DNA of 7,628 nucleotides from Acidobacteriaceae bacterium. Lineage in GTDB: Bacteria; Acidobacteriota; Terriglobia; Terriglobales; SbA1. Made by a program: the position numbers and the translations under genes. Position 1 is the stretch's first letter; the number at the start of each line of letters is the position of its first letter. Below, one piece after another: positions 1-5,322 of the stretch. The DNA is taken from contig PMHI01000095.1 of NCBI GenBank assembly GCA_003156615.1, positions 5,676-13,303 on the forward strand, written 5' to 3'. A model generated the notes under the pieces. That model ran no database searches and was not told the origin of the DNA. It saw only the letters and a list, made by a program, of their open reading frames with translations.

Positions 1-333
1 GCCGCGAAACCCAGCGCCGCCACGCGCACCCGCAAATCCGCGCCCGCCGACGTAGCCGTGTCCGTAGCCCCCACGATAGCCCCAACCGCCGCGGCCCCAG
101 CCGCCGCCCCATCCACCGTGCCAGCCATACCACGGGCCAGCGCCGATGAACAATCCGCCTGCAAACCAGCTAGCTCCGTAGTAGCCATAAGGCGCGCAGG
201 CGTAAGGATAATAATTGTAGTAGCCGTACGCGCAAACCGGCTCTACCCCAACACCAACCGCGACCTGCGCTTGCGAATAGGTCAGCGGCAGCATCAAAAC
301 CGCAACCAAAGCCAAATACTTCATATACCGCAT
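1..333 (-). CDS. Secreted Tyr/Gly-rich small protein, 3' end missing
   Basis: An open frame from the ATG at 333 runs 111 codons without a stop to base 1, so the C-terminus lies outside the window. The ATG is chosen because an AAGGGGG Shine-Dalgarno-like run (339-345) sits 5 bases upstream; the second in-frame ATG (residue 4) would be 14 bases from it. Residues 1-22 form a signal peptide: Arg/Lys near the N-terminus, a hydrophobic core LALVAVLMLPL, and a likely cut after Ser-Gln-Ala (20-22). The mature part has a Tyr-rich stretch framed by two cysteines (Cys34, Cys46), then the hydrophobic motif GGLFIGAGPWY (59-69), then a Gly/Trp/Tyr/Arg low-complexity tail (GWGGGWGRGGWGYRGG type) from about residue 70. 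It should be exported and act in the periplasm or outside the cell. I recall similar CAPYGYYG...GLFIGAGPW proteins in acidobacterial genomes, but know no function for them. Glycine-rich tails can be structural or bind nucleic acid or metal; nothing here decides. Real-gene confidence rests on the signal peptide and ribosome binding site. Confidence 0.8.
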   Translation of the reverse strand, partial: MRYMKYLALVAVLMLPLTYSQAQVAVGVGVEPVCAYGYYNYYPYACAPYGYYGASWFAGGLFIGAGPWYGWHGGWGGGWGRGGWGYRGGYGHGYVGGRGFAGARGGAGFRG

Positions 334-427
334 GGTGTCCCCCTTGTCCCAGATTCTTGATCCAACCCCGAAACCTATCGAATCTGCAGGTCTTCTAGAT
401 CTTCTTTCTATCCGAACGGCCTACCTA

Positions 428-457
428 CTTAAACGCGGATCCCGAAAAAAAGTTGCA
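428..457 (-). promoter_or_regulatory. Possible ECF-sigma-type promoter for the Tyr/Gly-rich protein gene
   Basis: On the minus strand TGCAACTT (450-457) is followed after 14 bases by CGTTTAAG (428-435). This resembles the AACTT -35 and CGTC/GTTTAA-like -10 elements recognised by extracytoplasmic-function sigma factors. It would give a leader of about 90 bases before the ATG at 333. The spacing is one or two bases shorter than the E. coli RpoE optimum, so this is a candidate only. An envelope-stress sigma factor would suit a secreted product. Confidence 0.35.
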
Positions 458-512
458 GGGCCGGCACTGGCTGATTTCGGCCACCCTGCCTGAATTCAAC
501 CACTTGCAAGGA

Positions 513-524
513 TCGCGGCCGCGA
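513..524. repeat. 12-bp perfect palindrome TCGCGGCCGCGA
   Basis: A perfect 12-bp palindrome lies about 50 bases downstream of the kelch stop codon. No T-tract follows on the minus strand, so it does not look like a classical intrinsic terminator. It could be a protein-binding site or simply chance in GC-rich DNA. The rest of the 334-574 gap holds only the candidate promoter and the leader described separately. Confidence 0.3.
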
Positions 525-574
525 GGTGCGGCAACCGCCGCCGTCATCCCGCTAGCATACTCCAGGGCCCGGCT

Positions 575-1684
575 TCATGGCCGGTAAATCCAAGCCTGCG
601 CCGTGGCTAAATCGTTGTTCGGATACCCGCCCGCCAGCAATACGCTGCCATCGTGCAGCCTCGTCTCCGTCATGTAATGCCACTTATCACTCATATAGCC
701 CGACGCGACCAGAAACTTGCCGCTCGCTGGATCGTAAACCTCCACTTCCCTGCTTCCACCCGCCATCAGCAATTGTCCAGACTGCAACTGCACCGCTTCG
801 TCCGGCAGCTTGAAACGGCTGCCATTCAAGGAGGAGGCGGCGGTGAATTTCCCGGTGCGGGGATCGTAGACCTCCGCGCTGCTCAAGTTCCCGTTCCAGC
901 CGCGCGAATCGGAGCCGCCCGCAATCAGCACTCTTCCGTCAGGCAACAGGCCAGCCGTGTGTTTCGAGCGCGCCGTACCCAAACCGCCGGTCTCCGTGAA
1001 AGTACCGCTCTTCGGGTCGTACAGTTCGGCGCTCGATACTACGTTGTCCCCATAGCCGCCCGCAATGAGGACGCGTCCGTCATTGAGCAGCGTTGCCGTG
1101 TGCGAGACGCGCGCATGGTGCATGGAACCAATCCCTTGGAACGAAAGCGTATTCGAATGGAAAATCTCAGCCGAAGCCAGGGATTCGTTGTCACGTCGTT
1201 CCCCACCAGCGATTAGCACATCTCCGTCTGCAAGCAGCGTTGCACTGGGCCTCCCGCGCTGGATGGTCATTTTGGCGATCGCTGTGAACTTGCCACCGCC
1301 CGGGTCATACAACTCCGCCGAATCCGTGCCATCCCGGCCTACCCACCCTCCGGCGATCAACACTTTTCCTGATCGCAGGAGCACCGCAATGTGCCCTACG
1401 CGCGCGATGCTCATCTCTCCCGTCGGCTGAAACTTGCCGGTCGCCGGATCGTAGAGTTCCGCGGACCGGTAGAAGTCCTGATTCCGTCGCATGCCTCCGG
1501 CAATAAGAACCTTGCCGTCGGGCAAAAGAGTCGCAGTCTGTCCCGAACGCGGTTCCAGCATCGGCGCGGAGGGTGTGACCGATCCGACTCTTGTAGCCGG
1601 GAAAACTGCGGGGCGAAAGGCTGTAGCTGCCACAGCAAATGGGAGGGCGAAGAGAATAGCGATAAGCAGGCAGGAACATTTCAT
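575..1684 (-). CDS. Secreted kelch-repeat beta-propeller protein
   Basis: The gene encodes 369 residues, from ATG at 1684 to TGA at 575-577. A weak AAGAG Shine-Dalgarno-like sequence lies about 7 bases upstream. Residues 1 to about 22 are a signal peptide with hydrophobic core and a small-residue end (AVAATA), so the product should be exported. The remainder is seven kelch-type repeats of about 43-53 residues. The di-glycine strand motif (VLIAGG and variants) occurs at residues 62-64, 111-113, 159-161, 208-210, 255-257, 308-310 and 351-353, and most repeats carry an SAELYDP-x-TGKF motif before the next blade. Seven repeats make a complete single propeller, so the protein looks intact. Blade three has a degenerate YDP segment (EIFHSNTLSF). 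Kelch propellers usually bind proteins or sugars; galactose-oxidase-like catalysis is not supported because no copper-site residues are recognisable. It follows the aconitase-like gene by 67 bases in the same direction with no clear terminator between, so read-through is possible. The ligand is unknown. Confidence 0.9.
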   Translation of the reverse strand: MKCSCLLIAILFALPFAVAATAFRPAVFPATRVGSVTPSAPMLEPRSGQTATLLPDGKVLIAGGMRRNQDFYRSAELYDPATGKFQPTGEMSIARVGHIAVLLRSGKVLIAGGWVGRDGTDSAELYDPGGGKFTAIAKMTIQRGRPSATLLADGDVLIAGGERRDNESLASAEIFHSNTLSFQGIGSMHHARVSHTATLLNDGRVLIAGGYGDNVVSSAELYDPKSGTFTETGGLGTARSKHTAGLLPDGRVLIAGGSDSRGWNGNLSSAEVYDPRTGKFTAASSLNGSRFKLPDEAVQLQSGQLLMAGGSREVEVYDPASGKFLVASGYMSDKWHYMTETRLHDGSVLLAGGYPNNDLATAQAWIYRP

Positions 1685-1751
1685 CGGAAACTCTTAAAAT
1701 ACGTCAGACTCCGCCGCACCGCAGGGGTTAACAAGTATGGGCGATCCCGCG

Positions 1752-3803
1752 CTACACTCCGACCAACGCCCTCTTCTCGCTCGGTTCGTACTCCACAATG
1801 TAGCCCGCGACGGCGCTAGCGGCGACCGTCAAAGGGGAAGCCAGATACATCTGTCCCGGGCCGCTGCGGCCGGGGAAGTTGCGGTTCTGCGCGCTGATCA
1901 CCACCTGATCGGGACGCGTCGACACTCCCGGCCCCGCGTTGATACACGCTCCGCAGCTCGGCTCAATCACAATCGCCCCGGCCTTCTGAAAGACATCGAT
2001 GTAGCCCTTGCGCAAGCAGTACTCGCGCGTCTCCTGCGACCCAAACTGAATGTAAAACTTTACCGAGTCGGCCACCCGTTTGCCCTGCTTGAGCGCATCG
2101 GCCAGCACGGCAGCATACATGTCCATGTCTTCGTTCTTACCGGCCGTGCAAGTGCCTCCGTATGCGATTTCTACGGGGACAGGCGTGTTCAGCTGGCGTA
2201 TATATTTCCCATTGCCCGGATCGCCCGGGGTCGCGACCATCGGCGTAATTTCCGCCGCATCGAGTTCGATCACGTGCGCATACCGCGCATCGGCATCGCT
2301 GTACAGGCCTTCAATCATCGCCTCGGCTTTCTTGCGATCCATGCCGCGCCGCTCCACCAGGAAGTCGACCGCCTTCTTGTCCGGGGCAACAATGCCGGTG
2401 AACCCACCGATCTCGGCCGCCATGTTGGTCATGGTGGCGCGCTCGTCTACACTGAGCTCTTCGATGGCCTCGCCCGCATACTCCATCACTTTGGCCAGAG
2501 CTTTGCCGCTGCGCACATAGTCGAGGCTCAGAATCTTCAGGATGAAATCCTTCGCCGTAGCATTCACGTGCTTCTTGCCGCGAATCACAATCCTCACCGA
2601 CTCCGGCACCTTCACGCGCACATCCTTCGTGATCCAGCTGTTGAACACGTCGGTGGTGCCAATACCGAAAGCGACGCAGCCAATCGCGCCCACGTGCGGC
2701 GTGTGCGAGTCCGAGCCCACGTTCAATTGCCCCGGCAGAGCGTAGGTTTCGAGCACGATGGCGTGGCAAATGCCTTCCGAGCCCTTGCGGTCTTTCAACT
2801 CTCCATGCAGCTTGATTCCCTGCTTGGCGGCGAAATCCTGCTGCTTCAGCTTAAGTTGCGTCGCCAAATCGAGCAGCCCCAGCTTCTTTTTTTCCTCCGA
2901 AATCACTTCATCGAGAAAGGTAAGATGGTCGCGGAAAAAGATAATGCTCGCCGCGTCGTTTACCTTCGCGTCCTTACCGACGTATCGTTCAAAAAAGATC
3001 GCCGCCATCGGCGTGACATACTCATGGCTAAAACGCAGGTCCGCCTGGGCAAATCCGGTGTCACCCGGCTTCACGCTCGTCAAACCCACTTCGCCCTTCT
3101 CATTCACCATGTGCCGTGCAAAGATCTTCTCAGCCAGAGTCATGGCCTGTGTGGAGCGGGCAGTCTGGCCCGCTTCTTCGATCGGCGGCAAGAACGCCTT
3201 CCCCTGCATCCGCGCCACATTGAACGGAAACAGCCCGCCGTATTCAATCACCTGACGCGTGATCTCATCTTCCCCGGCAGTAAACTCGGCAAGCGCAATC
3301 TCTTCCCCGCCTCGAATCCTGTCGATCAGCGAAAAATCCGTCGAAGTCAGCACGCCTAGATTCTGGCAATTCTGCTTGTAGATGCGCTCGATGTTTTCCG
3401 CGATCACGACTTGAATGCCCGCGCACATCTCGGCGTAAGGCGATTGCTCGCGGCTCGATCCTTTCCCGCGCCGCTTCCCGCTCACCGCGCATACAAACCC
3501 GCCGCGCTTCACGTCGCCACGCCCAATCGGCGTCACGCTCCCGCACTTCAGGCCAAGATAGGGAATCTCGCCCAGGGTCTCGTCAAAATAAAAGCAGTAA
3601 TGCGCCGGGGTGATCTCATCAGTCGAGATGTCGTCGCGCAGCTTGGGATTATTCGCCGGATTCTTCGTATCCCAGGGAAGATCTTCGCCAGCCAGTTGCC
3701 GTTTGATCAGTTCCGGATCTTCCGTGAGAAACAGAATGCGCCCGCGCAGCCGGACTCGGTCAGGCCGCTTTTCAATCTTGCGTTCAAGAAGAGAGTTGAT
3801 CAC
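1752..3803 (-). CDS. Aconitase-superfamily hydro-lyase with N-terminal swivel domain
   Basis: The product is 683 residues, TAG at 1752-1754, counted from the GTG at 3803. That start has AGG 6 bases upstream and matches the onset of recognisable homology (INSLLERKIEKRP); a GTG at 3866 would add 21 unlikely residues and lies on a promoter-like box. Residues about 15-180 are the swivel domain, with the substrate-binding loop GSSREQ at 115-120. The rest is the [4Fe-4S] catalytic part: RDH (Asp292-His293), GSDSHT (363-368), the cluster cysteines in GTCTAG (Cys552) and SCGAC (Cys617, Cys620), and the arginine motif NRNFPGR (Arg641, Arg646). All three cluster ligands and these catalytic motifs are present, so it should be an active cytoplasmic dehydratase/hydratase. 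Family members interconvert citrate and isocitrate or act on homologous hydroxyacids. The swivel domain comes first, unlike AcnA; AcnB also has it before the catalytic domains but is longer and has a HEAT-like domain. It resembles the shorter proteins often annotated simply as aconitase-family hydratases, so TCA-cycle aconitase is the likeliest but unproved role. Confidence 0.93.
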   Translation of the reverse strand: MINSLLERKIEKRPDRVRLRGRILFLTEDPELIKRQLAGEDLPWDTKNPANNPKLRDDISTDEITPAHYCFYFDETLGEIPYLGLKCGSVTPIGRGDVKRGGFVCAVSGKRRGKGSSREQSPYAEMCAGIQVVIAENIERIYKQNCQNLGVLTSTDFSLIDRIRGGEEIALAEFTAGEDEITRQVIEYGGLFPFNVARMQGKAFLPPIEEAGQTARSTQAMTLAEKIFARHMVNEKGEVGLTSVKPGDTGFAQADLRFSHEYVTPMAAIFFERYVGKDAKVNDAASIIFFRDHLTFLDEVISEEKKKLGLLDLATQLKLKQQDFAAKQGIKLHGELKDRKGSEGICHAIVLETYALPGQLNVGSDSHTPHVGAIGCVAFGIGTTDVFNSWITKDVRVKVPESVRIVIRGKKHVNATAKDFILKILSLDYVRSGKALAKVMEYAGEAIEELSVDERATMTNMAAEIGGFTGIVAPDKKAVDFLVERRGMDRKKAEAMIEGLYSDADARYAHVIELDAAEITPMVATPGDPGNGKYIRQLNTPVPVEIAYGGTCTAGKNEDMDMYAAVLADALKQGKRVADSVKFYIQFGSQETREYCLRKGYIDVFQKAGAIVIEPSCGACINAGPGVSTRPDQVVISAQNRNFPGRSGPGQMYLASPLTVAASAVAGYIVEYEPSEKRALVGV

Positions 3804-3868
3804 ATTCAACCTGCAGGAGTTAAAGAATCGAAGGACACAGCCGGAAGCCGTCGTGGCCAGTCCCACTC

Positions 3869-3874
3869 ATTGTA
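3869..3874 (-). promoter_or_regulatory. -10-like box TACAAT upstream of the aconitase-like gene
   Basis: TACAAT on the minus strand matches five of six bases of the housekeeping -10 consensus. No good -35 is visible 16-18 bases upstream. Transcription would start near 3862, giving a leader of about 59 bases to the GTG at 3803. This supports the shorter start and argues against translation from GTG 3866, which would overlap the start-site region. Confidence 0.4.
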
Positions 3875-3928
3875 ACGCGCCGAGGAAGGGTCTGGCGCTT
3901 GGGCGATTAAAGGACCTCCTAAGACCCT

Positions 3929-3958
3929 CTGCGCTCCGAAGCCTGCCCTTGAGCGCAG
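3929..3958. repeat. Inverted repeat CTGCGCTC / GAGCGCAG in a REP-like sequence
   Basis: A perfect 8-bp inverted repeat (3929-3936 with 3951-3958) encloses a 14-base loop. The right arm and following bases, TTGAGCGCAGTCGAACGGG, resemble a short palindromic intergenic sequence I recall from many bacterial genomes (TTGAGCG-AGTCGAA type, REP-like). It lies between the phosphatase and aconitase-like genes. No transposase is nearby. Copy number in the genome cannot be seen from this window. Confidence 0.45.
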
Positions 3959-3976
3959 TCGAACGGGTGTGTCCCC

Positions 3977-4001
3977 TGCGGTTAAATTCTTCCTAACCAC
4001 A
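3977..4001. repeat. Imperfect hairpin TGCGGTTA / TAACCACA, dispersed-repeat-like
   Basis: Eight bases at 3977-3984 pair with 3994-4001 with a single mismatch, around a 9-base loop. On the minus strand the text TTGTGGTTA...TTTAACCGCAG resembles a degenerate intergenic repeat (TTTGTGGTTAA / TTAACCGCAGAGG type) that I recall as frequent in Acidobacteria. It begins about 26 bases downstream of the phosphatase stop codon and might also form a weak transcript-end hairpin, though no U-tract follows. Confidence 0.4.
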
Positions 4002-4026
4002 ATGACGCAAGAGGCGCACCGAAATC

Positions 4027-4875
4027 TTACTTCTTGTACTCACGCGGATCCGGCAGCGCCTCCAAACCGCGCCCCGCAAAGACATCCTCGAACTCCCGCA
4101 ACAGCGCTTCGTGTATCAGCCCGTTCGTAGCTACAGTCTCACGGCTGTTGAGCTCAAATGGCGACCCATCGAAGCGCGTCACCTTGCCGCCCGCTTCTTC
4201 CACGATCAGCACGCCCGCCGCCGTGTCCCAGGGATTGAGATTGAATTCCCAAAAACCATCGAAGTTGCCGCAGGCCACGTTACACAAATCAAGCGCAGCC
4301 GATCCCGCCCGCCGCACGCCGTGGGTGCGCAGCGTGATCTGGTGATAAAAGTAAATATTCGGATTCTTGTGCCGCTTATGACTGGGAAAGCCGGTAGCCA
4401 GAAGCGATTCCTTCAACGCAGTCGTTTTCGAGACCTGGATGGTCTCGCCGTTGAGCCGGGCTCCTCTACCCGGTTCCGCGGAAAACAGCTCATCCCGGGT
4501 GGGATCGTAAATCACCGCGGCAATGCGTTCGCCCTTCTGTTCCCGAGCCTGGCGTTCGAGCGCAATCGAAACGCAAAAAACTGGATATCCGTGCGCAAAG
4601 TTCGTCGTGCCATCCAGCGGATCGACGTACCAGCGATACTCGCTGCCCTGATCGCTAAGTCCCTGCTCTTCGCCCAGAACATCATGCGTGGGCCACTGCT
4701 CCCGAATGCGATCGCGGATCAGCAGTTCGGCGGCGCGGTCGGCCGCCGTCACCAGGTCGGCGTCACCCTTGTATTCGACCTTCAAGTGCTGGTGGAAGTG
4801 ATCCATCAGCAATGCGCCCGCTTCGCGCGCGATGGCGGACATGGCAGGAAGAAAGCTGTCGTTGGGGTTGGGCAC
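4027..4875 (-). CDS. suhB: Inositol monophosphatase family protein (SuhB-like)
   Basis: The product is 282 residues with a GTG start at 4875 and TAA at 4027-4029. An in-frame TAG fifteen bases upstream limits the start; GTG gives the usual dozen residues before the AIAREAGALL helix, whereas the ATG at 4842 would cut into it. A TAGG sequence 11 bases upstream is the only Shine-Dalgarno candidate. The family's Mg2+-dependent active site is complete: GEE (68-70), DPLDGTTN (85-92) and WDTAAGVLIVEEAGG (216-230), giving metal ligands Glu69, Asp85, Asp88 and Asp217 by family comparison. Length is close to the usual 260-280. The enzyme hydrolyses phosphate monoesters, classically myo-inositol 1-phosphate; relatives also act on fructose-1,6-bisphosphate, NADP or histidinol phosphate, so the substrate is not fixed by sequence. 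E. coli SuhB additionally joins the ribosomal-RNA antitermination complex; I cannot tell whether that applies here. The gene starts 60 bases after the hfq-like stop and may share its transcript. Confidence 0.93.
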   Translation of the reverse strand: MPNPNDSFLPAMSAIAREAGALLMDHFHQHLKVEYKGDADLVTAADRAAELLIRDRIREQWPTHDVLGEEQGLSDQGSEYRWYVDPLDGTTNFAHGYPVFCVSIALERQAREQKGERIAAVIYDPTRDELFSAEPGRGARLNGETIQVSKTTALKESLLATGFPSHKRHKNPNIYFYHQITLRTHGVRRAGSAALDLCNVACGNFDGFWEFNLNPWDTAAGVLIVEEAGGKVTRFDGSPFELNSRETVATNGLIHEALLREFEDVFAGRGLEALPDPREYKK

Positions 4876-4935
4876 AGGTTTCAGGGCCTAGGTCCTATCT
4901 GTCGGAAGTTCCGGAAGTGTCAGCCAGCCTAACAC

Positions 4936-5214
4936 CTAAGACCCTTTTTTCTTCCCGCCGTCTTCCGCGATGTACATGATCTCGTGCTTAAAAATGAAAA
5001 GGTTCGGAGCGCCTTCGCGCGTCAGGCGCACCATGTGTTTATCGTAGTACTCGATCCAGCCGCTCACCGTCTGGCCATCCATCAGCTTGACGCTGACTGG
5101 CTTCTGCTTCTCGGCCAGAGTCTTCAGGAAGCTGGCTTCTTCAAAGGTCTCTTCCGGAGGCGGCGTCCGCCCGTGCTTGGCGGCGTTGGGGTTTCCCTGC
5201 ACGCGGAAAGGCAT
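4936..5214 (-). CDS. hfq: Divergent Hfq/LSm-family RNA-binding protein
   Basis: From ATG 5214 to TAG at 4936-4938 the protein has 92 residues. The Sm fold covers about residues 29-84: helix FLKTLAEKQKP, Sm1 strands VSVKLMDGQTVSGWIEYYD, and Sm2 NLFIFKHEIMYI, with the Hfq signature Lys-His at 76-77. A 28-residue polar lead-in and a short GGKKKGS tail flank the fold. Hfq hexamers bind small RNAs and mRNAs in the cytoplasm and affect stability and translation. An ungapped comparison with E. coli Hfq, recalled from memory, shows replaced contact residues: Gln8 to Glu26, Tyr25 to Lys43, Phe42 to His60, and the rim RRER to AEKQ, so RNA specificity may differ. The start is uncertain: GTG 5229 (97 residues) has GAAGG 6 bases upstream, whereas ATG 5214 sits exactly 7 bases after a TACAAT box and could be leaderless. 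The gene lies between the barrel protein and the phosphatase. Confidence 0.85.
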   Translation of the reverse strand: MPFRVQGNPNAAKHGRTPPPEETFEEASFLKTLAEKQKPVSVKLMDGQTVSGWIEYYDKHMVRLTREGAPNLFIFKHEIMYIAEDGGKKKGS

Positions 5215-5220
5215 GTCAAC

Positions 5221-5226
5221 ATTGTA
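5221..5226 (-). promoter_or_regulatory. TACAAT -10-like box at the hfq-like start
   Basis: TACAAT (minus strand) is identical to the box before the aconitase-like gene. If it is a -10 element, the transcript would begin at or near the A of ATG 5214, making a leaderless mRNA. No convincing -35 is visible. If translation instead starts at GTG 5229, the box is just codons 2-3 and chance. Confidence 0.25.
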
Positions 5227-5235
5227 CACGGAGCA

Positions 5236-5240
5236 CCTTC
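5236..5240 (-). promoter_or_regulatory. Shine-Dalgarno-like GAAGG before GTG 5229
   Basis: GAAGG lies 6 bases before the GTG at 5227-5229 and 21 bases before the ATG at 5214. Its good spacing to GTG is the main argument for the 97-residue form of the Hfq-like protein. Confidence 0.35.
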
Positions 5241-5286
5241 GGATCTGGGTTGCCCTCAGCCAGGGAAAGCCGCGCCGCCATAGCGC

Positions 5287-5312
5287 CACAGCTCGGTTGT
5301 CTGATCGCTGTG
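5287..5312 (-). other. Weak inverted repeat downstream of the barrel-protein gene
   Basis: CACAGC (5287-5292) pairs with GCTGTG (5307-5312) around a 14-base loop, starting 11 bases after the stop codon of the barrel gene. The stem is only 6 bp and no T-run follows on the minus strand, so it is at most a poor terminator. Nothing else recognisable lies in 5241-5322. Confidence 0.15.
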
Positions 5313-5322
5313 TGACTCCACT

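Noticed and set aside
384..570. Many common six-base restriction palindromes (CTGCAG, TCTAGA, AGATCT, GGATCC, GAATTC, GCGGCCGC, GCTAGC, GGGCCC) in one intergenic stretch, like a cloning polylinker.
   Set aside because: They are spread over about 190 bases with natural-looking DNA between them, not packed as in a vector. The number is above chance expectation, but there is no vector backbone or abrupt junction.
1737..3359. A 540-codon open frame on the plus strand opposite the aconitase-like gene.
   Set aside because: It is antisense to a gene with unmistakable catalytic motifs, its translation is rich in Arg/His/Leu with no recognisable domain, and such shadows are common opposite GC-rich codons.
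4944..4953. A6 run near the end of the hfq-like gene as a possible programmed frameshift site.
   Set aside because: It encodes the lysines of the GGKKKGS tail; a -1 shift would add only a few residues before a stop and no downstream structure is evident.
4027..5229. A functional link of the Hfq-like protein and the SuhB-like phosphatase as an RNA-regulatory pair.
   Set aside because: Adjacency alone is weak support; nothing in the phosphatase sequence distinguishes an antitermination role from ordinary phosphatase activity.
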